Assembly (NCBI GenBank): GCA_936432065.2
Contig: OW386289.2
Span: 87,975,736-88,039,735, forward strand
Origin: Rutpela maculata
Lineage: Eukaryota; Arthropoda; Insecta; Coleoptera; Cerambycidae
Length of the DNA stretch: 64,000 bases
Direction: 5' to 3'
Below the pieces are notes generated by a model that was not told where the DNA came from, did not search any database, and worked only from the letters and a program-made list of their open reading frames with translations. The position numbers were made by a program, and so were the translations under genes. Positions 37,801 to 49,800 of this stretch are shown in pieces (within the stretch, counting starts at the first letter, position 1; every line of letters starts with the position of its first letter).

Positions 37801-40800
37801 TCTCATTCTTCCTGTGCTCACTCAATCTAACACTAAATGGTCTGGATGACTCACCCACATACTGTTTATTACACTCACATGGAATACTATAAATGCAGTT
37901 TTTTTGAATTTTGCTCACGATTTAGCGGTTTTGTTTTTGTTAAAATAGATCTCAACGTATTGCCCGTTTGAAATATCGTCCTAATATCAAATATATTGCC
38001 TATATGGCGTAGCTTTTCAGATAATCCGTATACATAAGGAATTAACGTTGATTATTATTTTCTATAGATGTGAAAGTTCTATCAACAAAGGCTTCAGGGT
38101 ATTGATTGTTTATAATAACCTCTTTTATAAAGCGTTTCTTATTGTCTAATATTTCATCATTAAAAGAAATTATTTTGGTTCTATCATATAAACATGTTAT
38201 TACACCCTTTTTAAAATGTATCGACTGATTTGAGTTAAAATTCAAATACCTGTTGGTGTGTGTTGGTTTTCTATAAACGCTTGTTTCAACTGTATTATTT
38301 ACTCTTTTAATTAAAACGTCTAAGAATGCCAGTTCATTTCTACTTTCTACTTCTAATATAAATTTAATACAAGGTTCCTTATTATTTATATTTTCTAAAA
38401 AAATGTCATGGGGCCAAATTGCAAAGATTTATTTATTTATTTATTTAATTACACTGTCCAACAGGTACTTAACCCAACTATAGGACAGGGAGGTACAGAG
38501 AAATTCTACTCAAAATTATGCTAACAAACATTAAACGTGTATAAATAAAAAATGTATCTCAGAGATTAAAAAATAACTTATGGTAAATAACAAGACAGAT
38601 AAAAAACAAATACAATGTTTTTAACATTATCTATATAAAAGATGAAATACAAAAGGAAAGACAAACAAGTTCAACTAGTTTCTTTGGTAATATGTTTTTA
38701 GAGCATTCAGGCAGCAATTAAAAATGTCTATATCACCACAGATTGCGTTGTGATTGTCGCATATTACATAAATGGGTGAAAACTTTAGGATATTTGTACG
38801 AGGCGTAGCTAGGTAAAATACATAACTATTACGGGACATTGTTCTGGGGATGTTAAATGATAGTTTTGACAGTAATGTTGGTGTGTCAATAATATTTTTA
38901 ATGATTTTAAAAAGAAAAATTTGGGACAAGCATTCTCGCCTACGGCTTAAACTAACTAAAGAGTATTTATCCAGCAGGTCCTCTTGTGGAAAACCGATCG
39001 CTGGGTAAGTACCTTCAGATCTGAAATACATAAATTTAAGGAATTTGCGTTGAACCGATTCTATTGACATGTACATTATGGTGTGGGGTCCAAACAAGTG
39101 ACACATATTCAAGCTTGGATCTGACATAGCAGCATCTTAAGCGTATCTGGGTTTGAAAAATCACGGGAATTTCTAACTATGAACCCATATGTCCTGCTGG
39201 CTTCTGATACTATGGTGCTAATATGTGTATTAAAAGAGAGGGTTTTATCAAAGATAACACCTAAGTCACGTAGTGTTTCGGGCCGATGAAGTACATTATT
39301 GCCTATATTATAATCGTAGAACACTGGTATGAGCTTACGTGTAAAAGACATAACATTGCATTTCTGCGAATTTAATGGAAGATTGTATTTATTACACCAG
39401 TTACTAATTTTGTTTAAATTTTCCTGCATAAGAAGACAATCGTCGATGGTATAAATTCTGGAAAAGAGCTTCAAATCGTCAGCATACATTAAATAATTAA
39501 CTTTGTCTGTTAAGTCATCCGCTATGTCATTAATAAATATTGTGAAAAATAGTGGTCCAAGAACCGACCCTTGCGGTACACCCGAGGTAGCAACGTATTC
39601 GACAGACTTGAATCCATTGAATGTAACATATTGGACTCTGTTTGACAGGTAAGACATGAATAATGTTATCAAGCTATCAGAAAGTCCGGCATAATTTAGT
39701 TTTCTAAGCAGCATATTATGGTCAAGTCTGTCGAATGCCTTGGAGAAATCAGTATAAATTATGTCGGTTTGGGATTGATCGTCGATGGATTCCGAAATAA
39801 ATTGTGTAACACAAAGCAGATTGGTGGTTGTAGAGCGCCCTTTCATAAAACCGTGTTGATGGATGGTGATTTTTGTACTGATTTTATCATAAATGACATC
39901 GTGTAGCAGAAATTCAAGTACTTTTGCAAAATTACATATTATTGAAATGGCGCGAAAGTTTGATATGTCAAATTTGTCACCCTTTTTAAAAATTGGACAA
40001 ACTTTAGAACGTATCCATATATCCGGAAATTCACCGTTTTTTAAAATTAAATTAAAAATTGTTACTAAAGGTGTGGCAAAAATACACGCACAATCTCTTA
40101 GCAGAAATGCAGGTATGCCGTCTGGGCCAGTAGTCATTTTATTTTTTATTTTTTTTTAGTGCTTTTCTCACATCATCCTCCTTAAATTCCAATACATGTA
40201 TTAGTGAGTTATTATTAAAGCTGTGTCCGTTTTCTATATCTCCCATGTAATCACTAGGAGGTGAAAAAGAATTTTGAAAAAAGTCCGCAAACGCATTTAG
40301 TATTTGGACAGGTTCAGATAGTTCATTTCCATTATATTGCATTACATTTGATATGTTACTTGTTCCCTTTTTGCTCTTTAAAAAGGCCCAAAATTTCATT
40401 AGATCGTCTCTAATATTATTTTCGACCGTGCGAACATAATCTTTATAACCTATATCTATATCGGATTTGATTTTTTTCCTCAAGTCCTTAAAATCATTAT
40501 AACATGTTATATCGCCGTTTCTTTTATACTCTTTTAATTTTTGAGCTTTTAATTTTATATCTTTTATGATATTGAAGGTAAACCATGGGGGGTATTTCCT
40601 TGCTGTTTTGGATCTGAATTTTGGTATGCAAGAGTCAAAAATGTTGTTTAGTATATCATAGAAATTTAAGCAGGCTTCTTCCACGTTATCGTAATTTTTA
40701 AGACTAGACCAGTCGGCATTTAGGAGGTTATCGTATAATAGAGGAAAATTCGCTTTACGAAAATTAAAACAATTTTTAAAATCAGATGGATAGCTATTTT

Positions 40801-43800
40801 TAGCATAGTTACTAATGTTCATCCGTAACGAAATATTTAAAGCCGGATGGTGTTCATCCTCAGGTACCCATGGCTCCTCAGATCTTTCCACTGAGCACAC
40901 TTTATTGTTAATCACTAGGTCGAGAATCCTGTCATATGCATTGAGAGTTCGGTTATGCTGTGAGAGATTCAATATATTCATAAAATTATTTAGTACCAAG
41001 ATTTTATTATTAGTTTCTCCATTTTCTAAGAAGTAGTGAGCATAATGCGTTATATTGAAATCACCTAATATTAAAATGTTATTATCATTATTAAACATAA
41101 AAGGGAGAGAAATAGTAGTTCAAATAAAGTTTCATATAATGCCGCAGCGAAATCAATTTGCATGACTTTAAACGCGTTATCCACTGAGAGCAAGACTCCG
41201 CCCCCCCCTGGTGCAATTTGTCGCACCGTAATTTCTATCTGAACGATATACGGAGTAATTACTAGAAAATAGCTCATTGTCAGAAAAGGAATCATTTAAG
41301 ATATCGTCAACATATCTCCACCAACTAAACTGTTTATATATATAAAATTTTGAACATGTCTAGTTTCAAAGACCTCCATAAATATATTACTTAAAAATGG
41401 CGACAATGGAAACCCCATTGTCATACCAAAGTCTTGTTGATATAAATCACGTTAATTCCTTATGTATACGGATTATCTGAAAAGCTACAGCATGTAGGCA
41501 ATAGATTTGATATTGGGATGATATTTCAAACGGGCAATAGGTTGAGATCAATTTTAACAAAAACAAAACCGCTAAATCGTGAGCATAATTCAAAAAACTG
41601 TATTTATAGTATTCCATGTGAGTGTAATAAACATTATGTGGGTGAGTCATCCAGACCATTTAGTGTTAGATTGGGTGAGCACAGGGTTACAATAGGAAGA
41701 ATGAGGTTCAGAAATCGAATATTTGCGAACACGCTTGGGAGAACTGACACAGAACAAACTGGGACTCGGCAAAAATTTTAACAAAAGAGATAGCAATAAA
41801 AGAAAAATTAAAGAATCAGCTATGATATTATTGAATGGGGATAAATGCCTGTCGAATTGTTCCGTAAATGTTTGCACAACCTGGTTGCCGATGGTAAATG
41901 AAGAACTTAGCAAACTGAACATTATTTAAAATAACGCTATCAACTAGATATAGATAGATAGATAGACAGATAGATAGACATTTATTTAACTATATTAGAT
42001 ATAAAATGTTTATAGCAAGTCACAGTAAAAAAGAAAATTTAATTACATTTTAAAAATACCTAGTTTCTAAATGTAAACGTAAATTATCACAATAAAATTA
42101 TCAGTCTTAATATATTTGCGTAAATAAAAATTAAAAAAATTTTAAAAATTTTAGCACACGCACACAGACAAAAAAGAAAATAACAGATAAGAGCTAAAAT
42201 CAATGAGACAGTTTGGTACAAATGTCACAAGGAAAATTGTACGTACATTTTTATATTCTCTAAATTACAACGGTCTATCTGTTAATAGTAATTTAAAATA
42301 ACTGAACAAGAATCAGATTGAAAATTACAATAAGAGATATTAGCTATGTTCCACCGAGGTGTTCATATATTCGTTTATTGAATAAAAACAGTGTCTTAGA
42401 ATGTGGTACTTTACCTTCATTTTAAATTTATTATACTCAAGTGTTTTGAAACTTTCTGGGAGTTTATTGTATAATTTTAGGTCTAGCGAATTTCTTGCCG
42501 ATTTTGTGAGACGAAATTTTGATGTTTTCAGATAGTTTGCCGACCTCGTATTGTAATCGTGATAATCTGCGTGAGTGGAGTATGAGTTTTTGTTGCGATG
42601 AATTTGCAAGATACTATAATAAACATATAAAGATGGAATTGGCATTATTTTAAATTGAATGAAAAAAGGCCTACAATGTTCTAAAGGATGGACACCAGCA
42701 ATAACTCTCATACATCTCTTTTGCAACACAAAAATTTTATTAGCGTTAGTGGAGTTACCCCAAAGGATAATACCATAGCTCATGTGGTACTGGATAAGTG
42801 CGTGATATGCATTCAATAGTGTTTCCCTATTCACCAATTTTTTAAGTTGGCGTAAAAGAAATATATATCCTGACGTTTTATTGCACAGCTGATTAATATG
42901 AGAGGACCAATTTAGTGAATCATCTAAAATAACTCCAAGAATCTTTACGCTTTCACCTACAATTAACGAATTATTTGAGGAAAAAATCAACTTCTGAGTT
43001 TTGTCCCTATTGAGTTTAAGTAAATTATTATTATACCAATGTTCAGCCAGACTTTGAGTTTCCTTTATCATAAGTTTCAGATCATCCATATTTTTGTTCT
43101 GATTTATTAGTGTTGCGTCATCTGCGTACATTACAACGTTGTTTGGAAAAAGATAAAAAAATAAATCATTTACAAATATAATAAATAATAGAGGACCTAA
43201 AACTGACCCTTGAGGCACTCCGTGTTTCAAAGTTCTGAAATCAGATATATCATTATTGATAGATATACAATGTTTACGTGTGCTTAGATATGATTGCAGC
43301 AGTTTTAAAGGAGTGCCTCTAATGCCATAAAAATTAAGTTTCTCTATTAATAAGTTGTGAGAGACAGTCAAATATTTTTCAAAAAAGTTCATAATTCTAT
43401 TTTTTAATATGATTTCAATAATCTTGCCAAACACTGGTATAATAGATATCGGCCGATAGTTGTCAGGCATATTAGGATCTCCTTTTTTAAAAATTGGCAC
43501 AATTCTGGTTACCTTAAATACATCAGGGAAAGAACCTTGACTAAAACATAAATTTATAACATCCGTTAAAAAGTTTAGAATAATATCTAAACTACCTTTT
43601 ATTATACTAGCATTTAAATCGTAGATGTCTAAGCTATTAGTATTTTTTAGACTCTGTACAGCCATCTGTACTTCATATATAGTGACTGGTTCAAGAAAAA
43701 ATGAGAATTGTGTCGATGGAACATAATTTAAAAAATTTAATGCATCCTCATTTACGGGTGGCAATTGATTAATTATATTGTCTGCAACTGTGGCAAAAAA

Positions 43801-46800
43801 ATCAATAAACGAATTAGATGTTATAGAATCTTCCTGATTTTTGTTTTTTGTACTACTGTTTTTTTCGTAATTAATTATTTTCCAACTGTCCCTAGATTTA
43901 TTAGTAGACTTTTGAATGAATGATTCATAAGCTGACTTTTTCGTGAGATTAATTGCGTTTACATATTCTTTACGAAAAGAATTGTAAATAGTCATATCAG
44001 CAGGATTTTTTGTTGTATTATAGATTTGTTTAATAGCGGTGAGCGTATCTCTCATATTGCGCAAATTATCATTATACCATTTCACAGGTTTTACATCAGC
44101 ATCAGAGAAACATTTTATTAAGGGGCAGAAAATATGGACTAATGTTTGGTAGGTATCTACTAAAAAATTTGACAAATAATCTAGGTCATCTGTAAGTAAA
44201 TTATCCCACTTTATTTGACTTAATGACATTTTAATTTTCCTAATGCCTTTTTCTGTTATTTTTCTTCTCCAAATCGTTTTAGAGGTAGTATCTATAGATT
44301 GATTAATATTTATAAATTGTCCATAGTGGTCAGGTAGGCCGGGATCAAAAACTCCTGTTTTATAGCAATTACTGTCAATATTTGTTAGGATATTATCTAT
44401 ACAGCCCGTAGCTCTAGTAAAATCTGCAATCGTTATATCAATTCCAAATGAATTAGTTAAATACAAAAAGTCACTTAACATGGTTGAGGAACCTTCAAAA
44501 TGAATATTAAAATCACCTAGAATTATAATTTTTTGGTATAAGGAAGATAAATATATTAGTAGCTCTTCAAACTTTGTTAGGAAGATATTAAAATTCCCCA
44601 AACACGATCTGTATACAGTGATAATAATTGTTCTAGTGGGAACTAATTCGATCCCACAAAATTCGGCATTAAATTCGCTACAGAAATCAAGTAAGTCCAA
44701 AGATTTATATTTAAGATTATTTTTTGTAAAAATGGCAACCCCACCTCTCTTATTTGTTTTTCTACAAAAATAGGAACATAACTTGTACTTGTTCAATTTC
44801 ATATAATTTGCATTATTTTCATAAAAAAAGTGCTCTGATAGACACATAATAGAAAAATTTTTAGTTTCTAAAAATAATGATGCTTTATTTGCAAAGCATT
44901 GTATATTAATGTGGAAGATACTCACAGACTCTAGCTGTGAAATATTATGTAAAATTGTATTTCCTAAATTGGTAGCATTTTTATCTTCTACAAATTCTTG
45001 TTCTCGGAAGCTGCTGAATAAAAATTTCGGTCATTCGAAGGGGGGAATTTGAATCTTTTAACAGCTGCACCATCCAGCCAAATAGATGGATCATACACTT
45101 TATCACAGTCTGCTAGAGGAAAGCAAACTTTAAAAGAAGATGTCGAATTATCTTTTTTGTCGAGTTTTTCACATCCAAACTTAATACAACAATTCTGTGT
45201 AAGCAGTAAGTATCTATACTGAATATAACAAATATAATCTTAAAGCTGTGTATTTAATATACACAGCACACAAACACTTATAATACTTATACGCTTTGTT
45301 TCCGAAACGTCAGGAAAATACGTTATTTTTATATTTTATATATTTATATTTATTATTTGTCAAAAAAACACTGCTCCTTTGGAGTAAAAGTCACAGGCGT
45401 AGAGGTTATTTTCCAGTAAAATACTGGATAATTGTATTATTTTGTAGATTTCACGGACATTGTATAGAAGAAAATATATGTGGCAGAGCATTCCAATAAA
45501 AAACAGAAAAAAATAAGAAAATGTCACAACCAACATTCTTACAATATATAGATAATTGGTTGCCGAAACATTTTAAATGAAAATATATAGTGGGTTACGT
45601 TTGAAAAATTGAATTATGACAGTTTAAATATGTAAATATAAAAGTTTGGATCATCATGGAGTAGAATTGGGTTCAACTCTAAGAGTTCTGTAAATTAGCA
45701 CATGGTTCTGACTAACATTCAAAGTGGAATAACTCTCAAATTTACGAAAATACGACTTTCGCAAATTTTACTACTGGGTGTTCCATTTTAAAATATTCTG
45801 CTGTTAGCTTGCCACCACTCTGTCAAACACTGTAGATTTGAAAATAATTTTAAATTATGCCACTCTTCATCTGTCACAATTTTTATCTGAGATATTTTTT
45901 CAAATTTCAAATGATTGAAGAGATATCGACCGTTCACACCCTACTGATTCACCTTGTGTATATTTATGTATGTTTCTTTCGTCAAATTAACTCCTTTAAA
46001 CAAAAATTTACTTCTGAACGAAAATATAGCTAAAAATGGAGTCTCAATAAAATTTTCCTTCTAAGTATATCAAATCACATCAAAACACTTGAATATTATT
46101 ATTCCTCGACGCTCGTTTCACCAACCATATTAGCATCATCTGGATACGATTAAAACTTAATTTAAAGTTTTAATCATCTCCAGATGATGCCAACATAGTT
46201 GACGGGACTCGCGTCGACTAATAGTTTTCAAGTGCTTTGATGTCTGTGGAAACTTCACCTTTAAATAATATAATTCACTGACGATGATCTCATTATTTCG
46301 CGCATTATTTAAAAAATATAAATATTACTTTCACCTACCGTTTTGGACGAATAAAATACTGACAGTAACCAGAGCTATGTAAATGACGCAATGCATATCA
46401 AGCCAAAATCCAAAAGTTCTGTTGGCCCCCAAGAACATGAAATATGCAGCAGTGTATTTATCTTGATAATTATCGAATTCTTGTTTTAATATTTCTTGAG
46501 CCCCAAACGCTCTAATCGTGGTCAATCCTTGTAGAGATGCGGATAAGTGAGTGTATATTGGACTGCGAGCTAAAAATTCATTCAATCAGTAAGTAAATTA
46601 ATTTATTATACTCTTCGCAAAAACGAAGAGTATATTGCATTTGATCGGCACATTTCTAAAACCGGAAATATCGCTCGTAGAGAAAAAATTTTCATATCAT
46701 TATGTTAGTGAACGAATTCTGAACAACTTTCAAAATGTCCGTCTGTCAGTCTGTCTGTCCGTCCGTTTCTTGTAAGCACGATAACTTAAGAAAGAAAAGT

Positions 46801-49800
46801 CGGATTGTATTGAAATTTGAGAAAAAAGGTAGCGTTAGCTAGAGGAAGAAGCCTATTGTTTTTGAAAAAAATCAATCGGTAAATAAAAAAGTTATTAATC
46901 ATTTAAATTAAAAAAAAAAGATCTTAATTTTTGTCACTTGTACTTGTACGAAACGTTAATCACGCATAATTTTTTGTTGTTGATACATTTTACTACTAAA
47001 TAAAACCGCTGCCAAAAGGAATCACTACTTCCACATCCACATTTTTTATCCAAGTCACTCACAACGATGTATGTGGAAGTAATTGTTTATGGAACTTTAA
47101 TAATAATTTAATATTTGAAATCCAAAAACCCATAAAACGATACCCCACATCGGTAGCGGGGTGGGGGGTGGTAGTTAGGGGTGGATGAAGTAAAAAAACG
47201 TTTTGAGGTGTCTGGTTCTTGTACACACACTAAATCTCATTTTTTTTTCATCCCCTTTAATAATGAGGTGGGGGTGGTAATGGGGGGTGGCTAATGCCAA
47301 ATTTTTTTTTGAGACCTAAGCTTCTCCTGTATATACTAAATACCAATTTTATGGACTCTTAGCTGCTTGATTTACCTATTTTCCCCACAACCCCAATTTA
47401 CCCCCAACCCTTCGACGGAACAAGATCAAAATATAATCTAGTTCTAGATCTCGTTAAAGTACATATGTGTGCCAAATTTCAAGTCAATATCTCAAACGGT
47501 TCCAGAGTAAACGTGGGCACAAAAAAAGTTACAGACAGACCGACAGACCGACAGTCCGACAGACAGAATTTTTTTTTTCGCTCAAACTTAAAATCTCGAC
47601 GTTTCGTGACATTCTAAGCCTATTTGAACAATAAAAATTTTTAAAAATTTTACTATATTTAAAAATTTTACTATACTTCCACTGGATGTGGAAGTAATAT
47701 TATATATTATAATAATAGATCTAATCAGTTGAAATTTAATTCTGGAATGATATAAATTAGAGACATTCATTTTTTACAACAATGTGTGATGGTCTCATGG
47801 CTAAAGCTTTTGCCTTGGTTGTCTGGCTGGCTCCGGGCTAGAATCCGGCGAGGCACATATATTGTACTTAAACTTTAAACAAAACATTATTGTTGTTTTG
47901 TTTGCCTTGCAATCTAAAGGGTTGTTTTTTTTTTCATTCTTTTTTTTTATTACATTTTTTTTTCACAACAAAGTTGGTATCACAAAATTTAGAGTGTCCA
48001 ACAACTAAAATTATTTACAAAAAAAATGCGAAGAGTATCCTATTGAATGTGTAACAATTATATAAAAAGCTTAGTAAATCGGCGAAGAGTATAATGCTTC
48101 TACTAGTATTATATATGTTTACGTAGATGTACTGCTGATTATTCTACACACAATGAAATTCCCGAAGAAAATGCAATACCATCCCTCTTTTATCTCCTAG
48201 AGGTGGCAGAAGGAAACTGACACGATCGAAATTTATGTGAAAAAAATGAAAAATTGGTATGAAAAAAATCAATCACTAAATAAAAAAGTTATTAATCATT
48301 TAAATTAAAAAAATGTATTTTCTTAATTTTTGTCGCTTACTTAAATAGAAATATTGCGAAATTTTATTCTCTATGATTTTTTTTTGTTTATACATTTTAC
48401 GAATATATTTCATAATAATATATCTAATTCGTTGAAATATAAAACTCGATTGATATATACTACAGACGTTCAATTTTACTTCCGCACCCAGTGGGAGCAT
48501 AGTAACGACAAAAATATTTTTAAAAATTTTTATTGTTCAAATAGGCTTAGAATGTCATGAAACGTCGAGATTTTAAGTTTAAGCGAAAACAATTTCTGTC
48601 TGTCTGTGTGTCGGTCTGTCGGTCTGTCGGTCTGTCTGTCTGTCTGTCTGTAACTTTTTTTGTGCGCACGTTTACTCTGGAACCGTTTGAGATATTGACT
48701 TAAAATTTGTATATGTACTGTAACGAGATCTAGAACTAGATTATATTTTCATCTTGTTCCGTCGAATTGTTGGGAAGTAAATTGGGGTAAATTTGGAGTA
48801 AATAGGTAAATCAAGCAGGTAAGAGTCCATAAAATTGGTATTTAGTATATATAAGAGATGCTAAGGTCCCAAAAAAAATTTTGGCATTGGCCACTCCCAT
48901 TACCACCCTCATTATTAAAGAGGAGGAAAAAAATTTTGATTTAGTGTGTGTACAAGAACCGGAAACGTCAAAATATTTTTTTACTTCAGCCATCCCCACT
49001 ACCACCCCCACCCCACTACCGATGTGGGGTATCGTTTTATGGGTTTTTGGGGTAGAGGATTTCAAATATTACATTATTAAAGTTCTATAAGCAATTATTT
49101 CCACATACAGAATTTTTTCGTTGTGAGCGACTTGGATAGAAAATCTGGATGTGGAAGTATTTGTGATGTGTGATGATCCAGTGGCTAAAGCTTTGTCTGG
49201 CCTGCCTGGCTCCGGGCCAGGCTTCGGGGAGGCTGTAATTTAAATAAATTTGTGTTCAGCTTCAGCTTTGTCTGGCAATCCAAAGGTCTTGTGTTCTAAT
49301 CCCCGACAGGGCTTTTTTTTCATTTTTTTTCATATATTTTTATTTTCACAACAAAGTTGGTATCACAAAATTTAGAGTGTCCAAAAACTAACACTATTTA
49401 CAAGAAAACTACGAAAAATATCCTACAGAATGTGTAATAATTACATAAAAGGCTCAGTAAGCCGGCGAGGAATATAATCCTTTTACTAGTTTTTTATTTC
49501 TTTGCTTTCATCATGATTAGAGAATATTGCCAGAAGCGTAGTTGTTTTGATTGGTTCTCCAATGATGAGTGTTTTAAAGTGTTTTCCTAAGTAGCATATT
49601 AACGTGACCAGACTAAGGTACCAATATACAAAAAGTAAATAATTTCGTATTAAATAAAAAGTGTGAATGACTGAATTTAAATAAATGATTTAAGTATTTT
49701 CAATATATTTTTTTGGTTTGAAATGCTAGAAGTCTTATCATGTAATTCAATACTTCGTCAGTATTAGCTAGAAGAGTAGTTTTGATTGGCTTTCCAGTGT

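Larger units (their letters stand above)
38430..41299 (-). mobile_element. 5'-truncated non-LTR retrotransposon inserted in the Penelope RT
   Basis: On the minus strand it begins inside an endonuclease domain (NDSFSDNELFSSNYSVYRSD), continues through LILGDFN, then RT, and ends with a TAAATAAATAAA tail at 38430-38447. A 5-bp duplication AAGAT flanks it (right copy at 41300, left copy about 38425-38429), and removing the insert rejoins the Penelope frame at YVDDI/FAIWP. Belongs to the jockey/CR1 side of non-LTR elements; exact clade not determined. Confidence 0.82.
37180..41450 (-). mobile_element. Penelope-like element, minus copy, split by a non-LTR retrotransposon
   Basis: Own sequence: 41450-41300 and 38430-37180. 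Reading on the minus strand: RT with GMTMGFPLSPFLSNIFME and WWRYVDDI (41440-41298), then after the insertion FAIWPHDIFLENINNKEPC, NELAFLDVLIKRVNN, SVYRKPTHTNRYLNFNSNQ, and at 37918-37800 the GIY-YIG nuclease core IYSIPCECNKQYVGESSRPF. RT plus a C-terminal GIY-YIG domain is the hallmark of Penelope-like elements. 5'-truncated in front of the RT core at 41450, with frameshifts. The 3' region to about 37180 matches, in reverse, the end of the plus copy. Confidence 0.85.
41949..45190 (-). mobile_element. CR1/Daphne-like non-LTR retrotransposon inserted in the plus Penelope copy
   Basis: On the minus strand: end of an ORF1-like frame (45190-44988, with KVYDPSIWLDGAAVKRFKF), ORF2 (44925-42340), 3' UTR and a 3' end made of GATA/GACA-type repeats (41950-41981). 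The flanking Penelope sequence is colinear with the uninterrupted minus copy (37520-37570), which places the insertion precisely near 41949 and 45190. 5'-truncated inside ORF1. Clade inferred from the C-terminal 'YNTRS' region and the short-repeat 3' end. Confidence 0.78.
41451..45520 (+). mobile_element. Penelope-like element, plus copy, head to head with the minus copy and split by a non-LTR element
   Basis: Own sequence: 41451-41949 and about 45190-45520. 41518-41700 encodes the GIY-YIG core (IYSIPCECNKHYVGESSRPF) on the plus strand. The 3' region with CACACAAACACTT and TTTCCGAAACGTCAG matches the reverse complement of 37190-37550. It begins inside the linker between RT and GIY-YIG, so it is strongly 5'-truncated, and it is frameshifted after the core. 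The two copies meet at 41450/41451. Confidence 0.8.

Noticed and set aside
47785..49300. tRNA genes
   Set aside because: A- and B-box-like motifs are present, but acceptor and T-arm pairing fail; treated as SINE-like repeat sequence.
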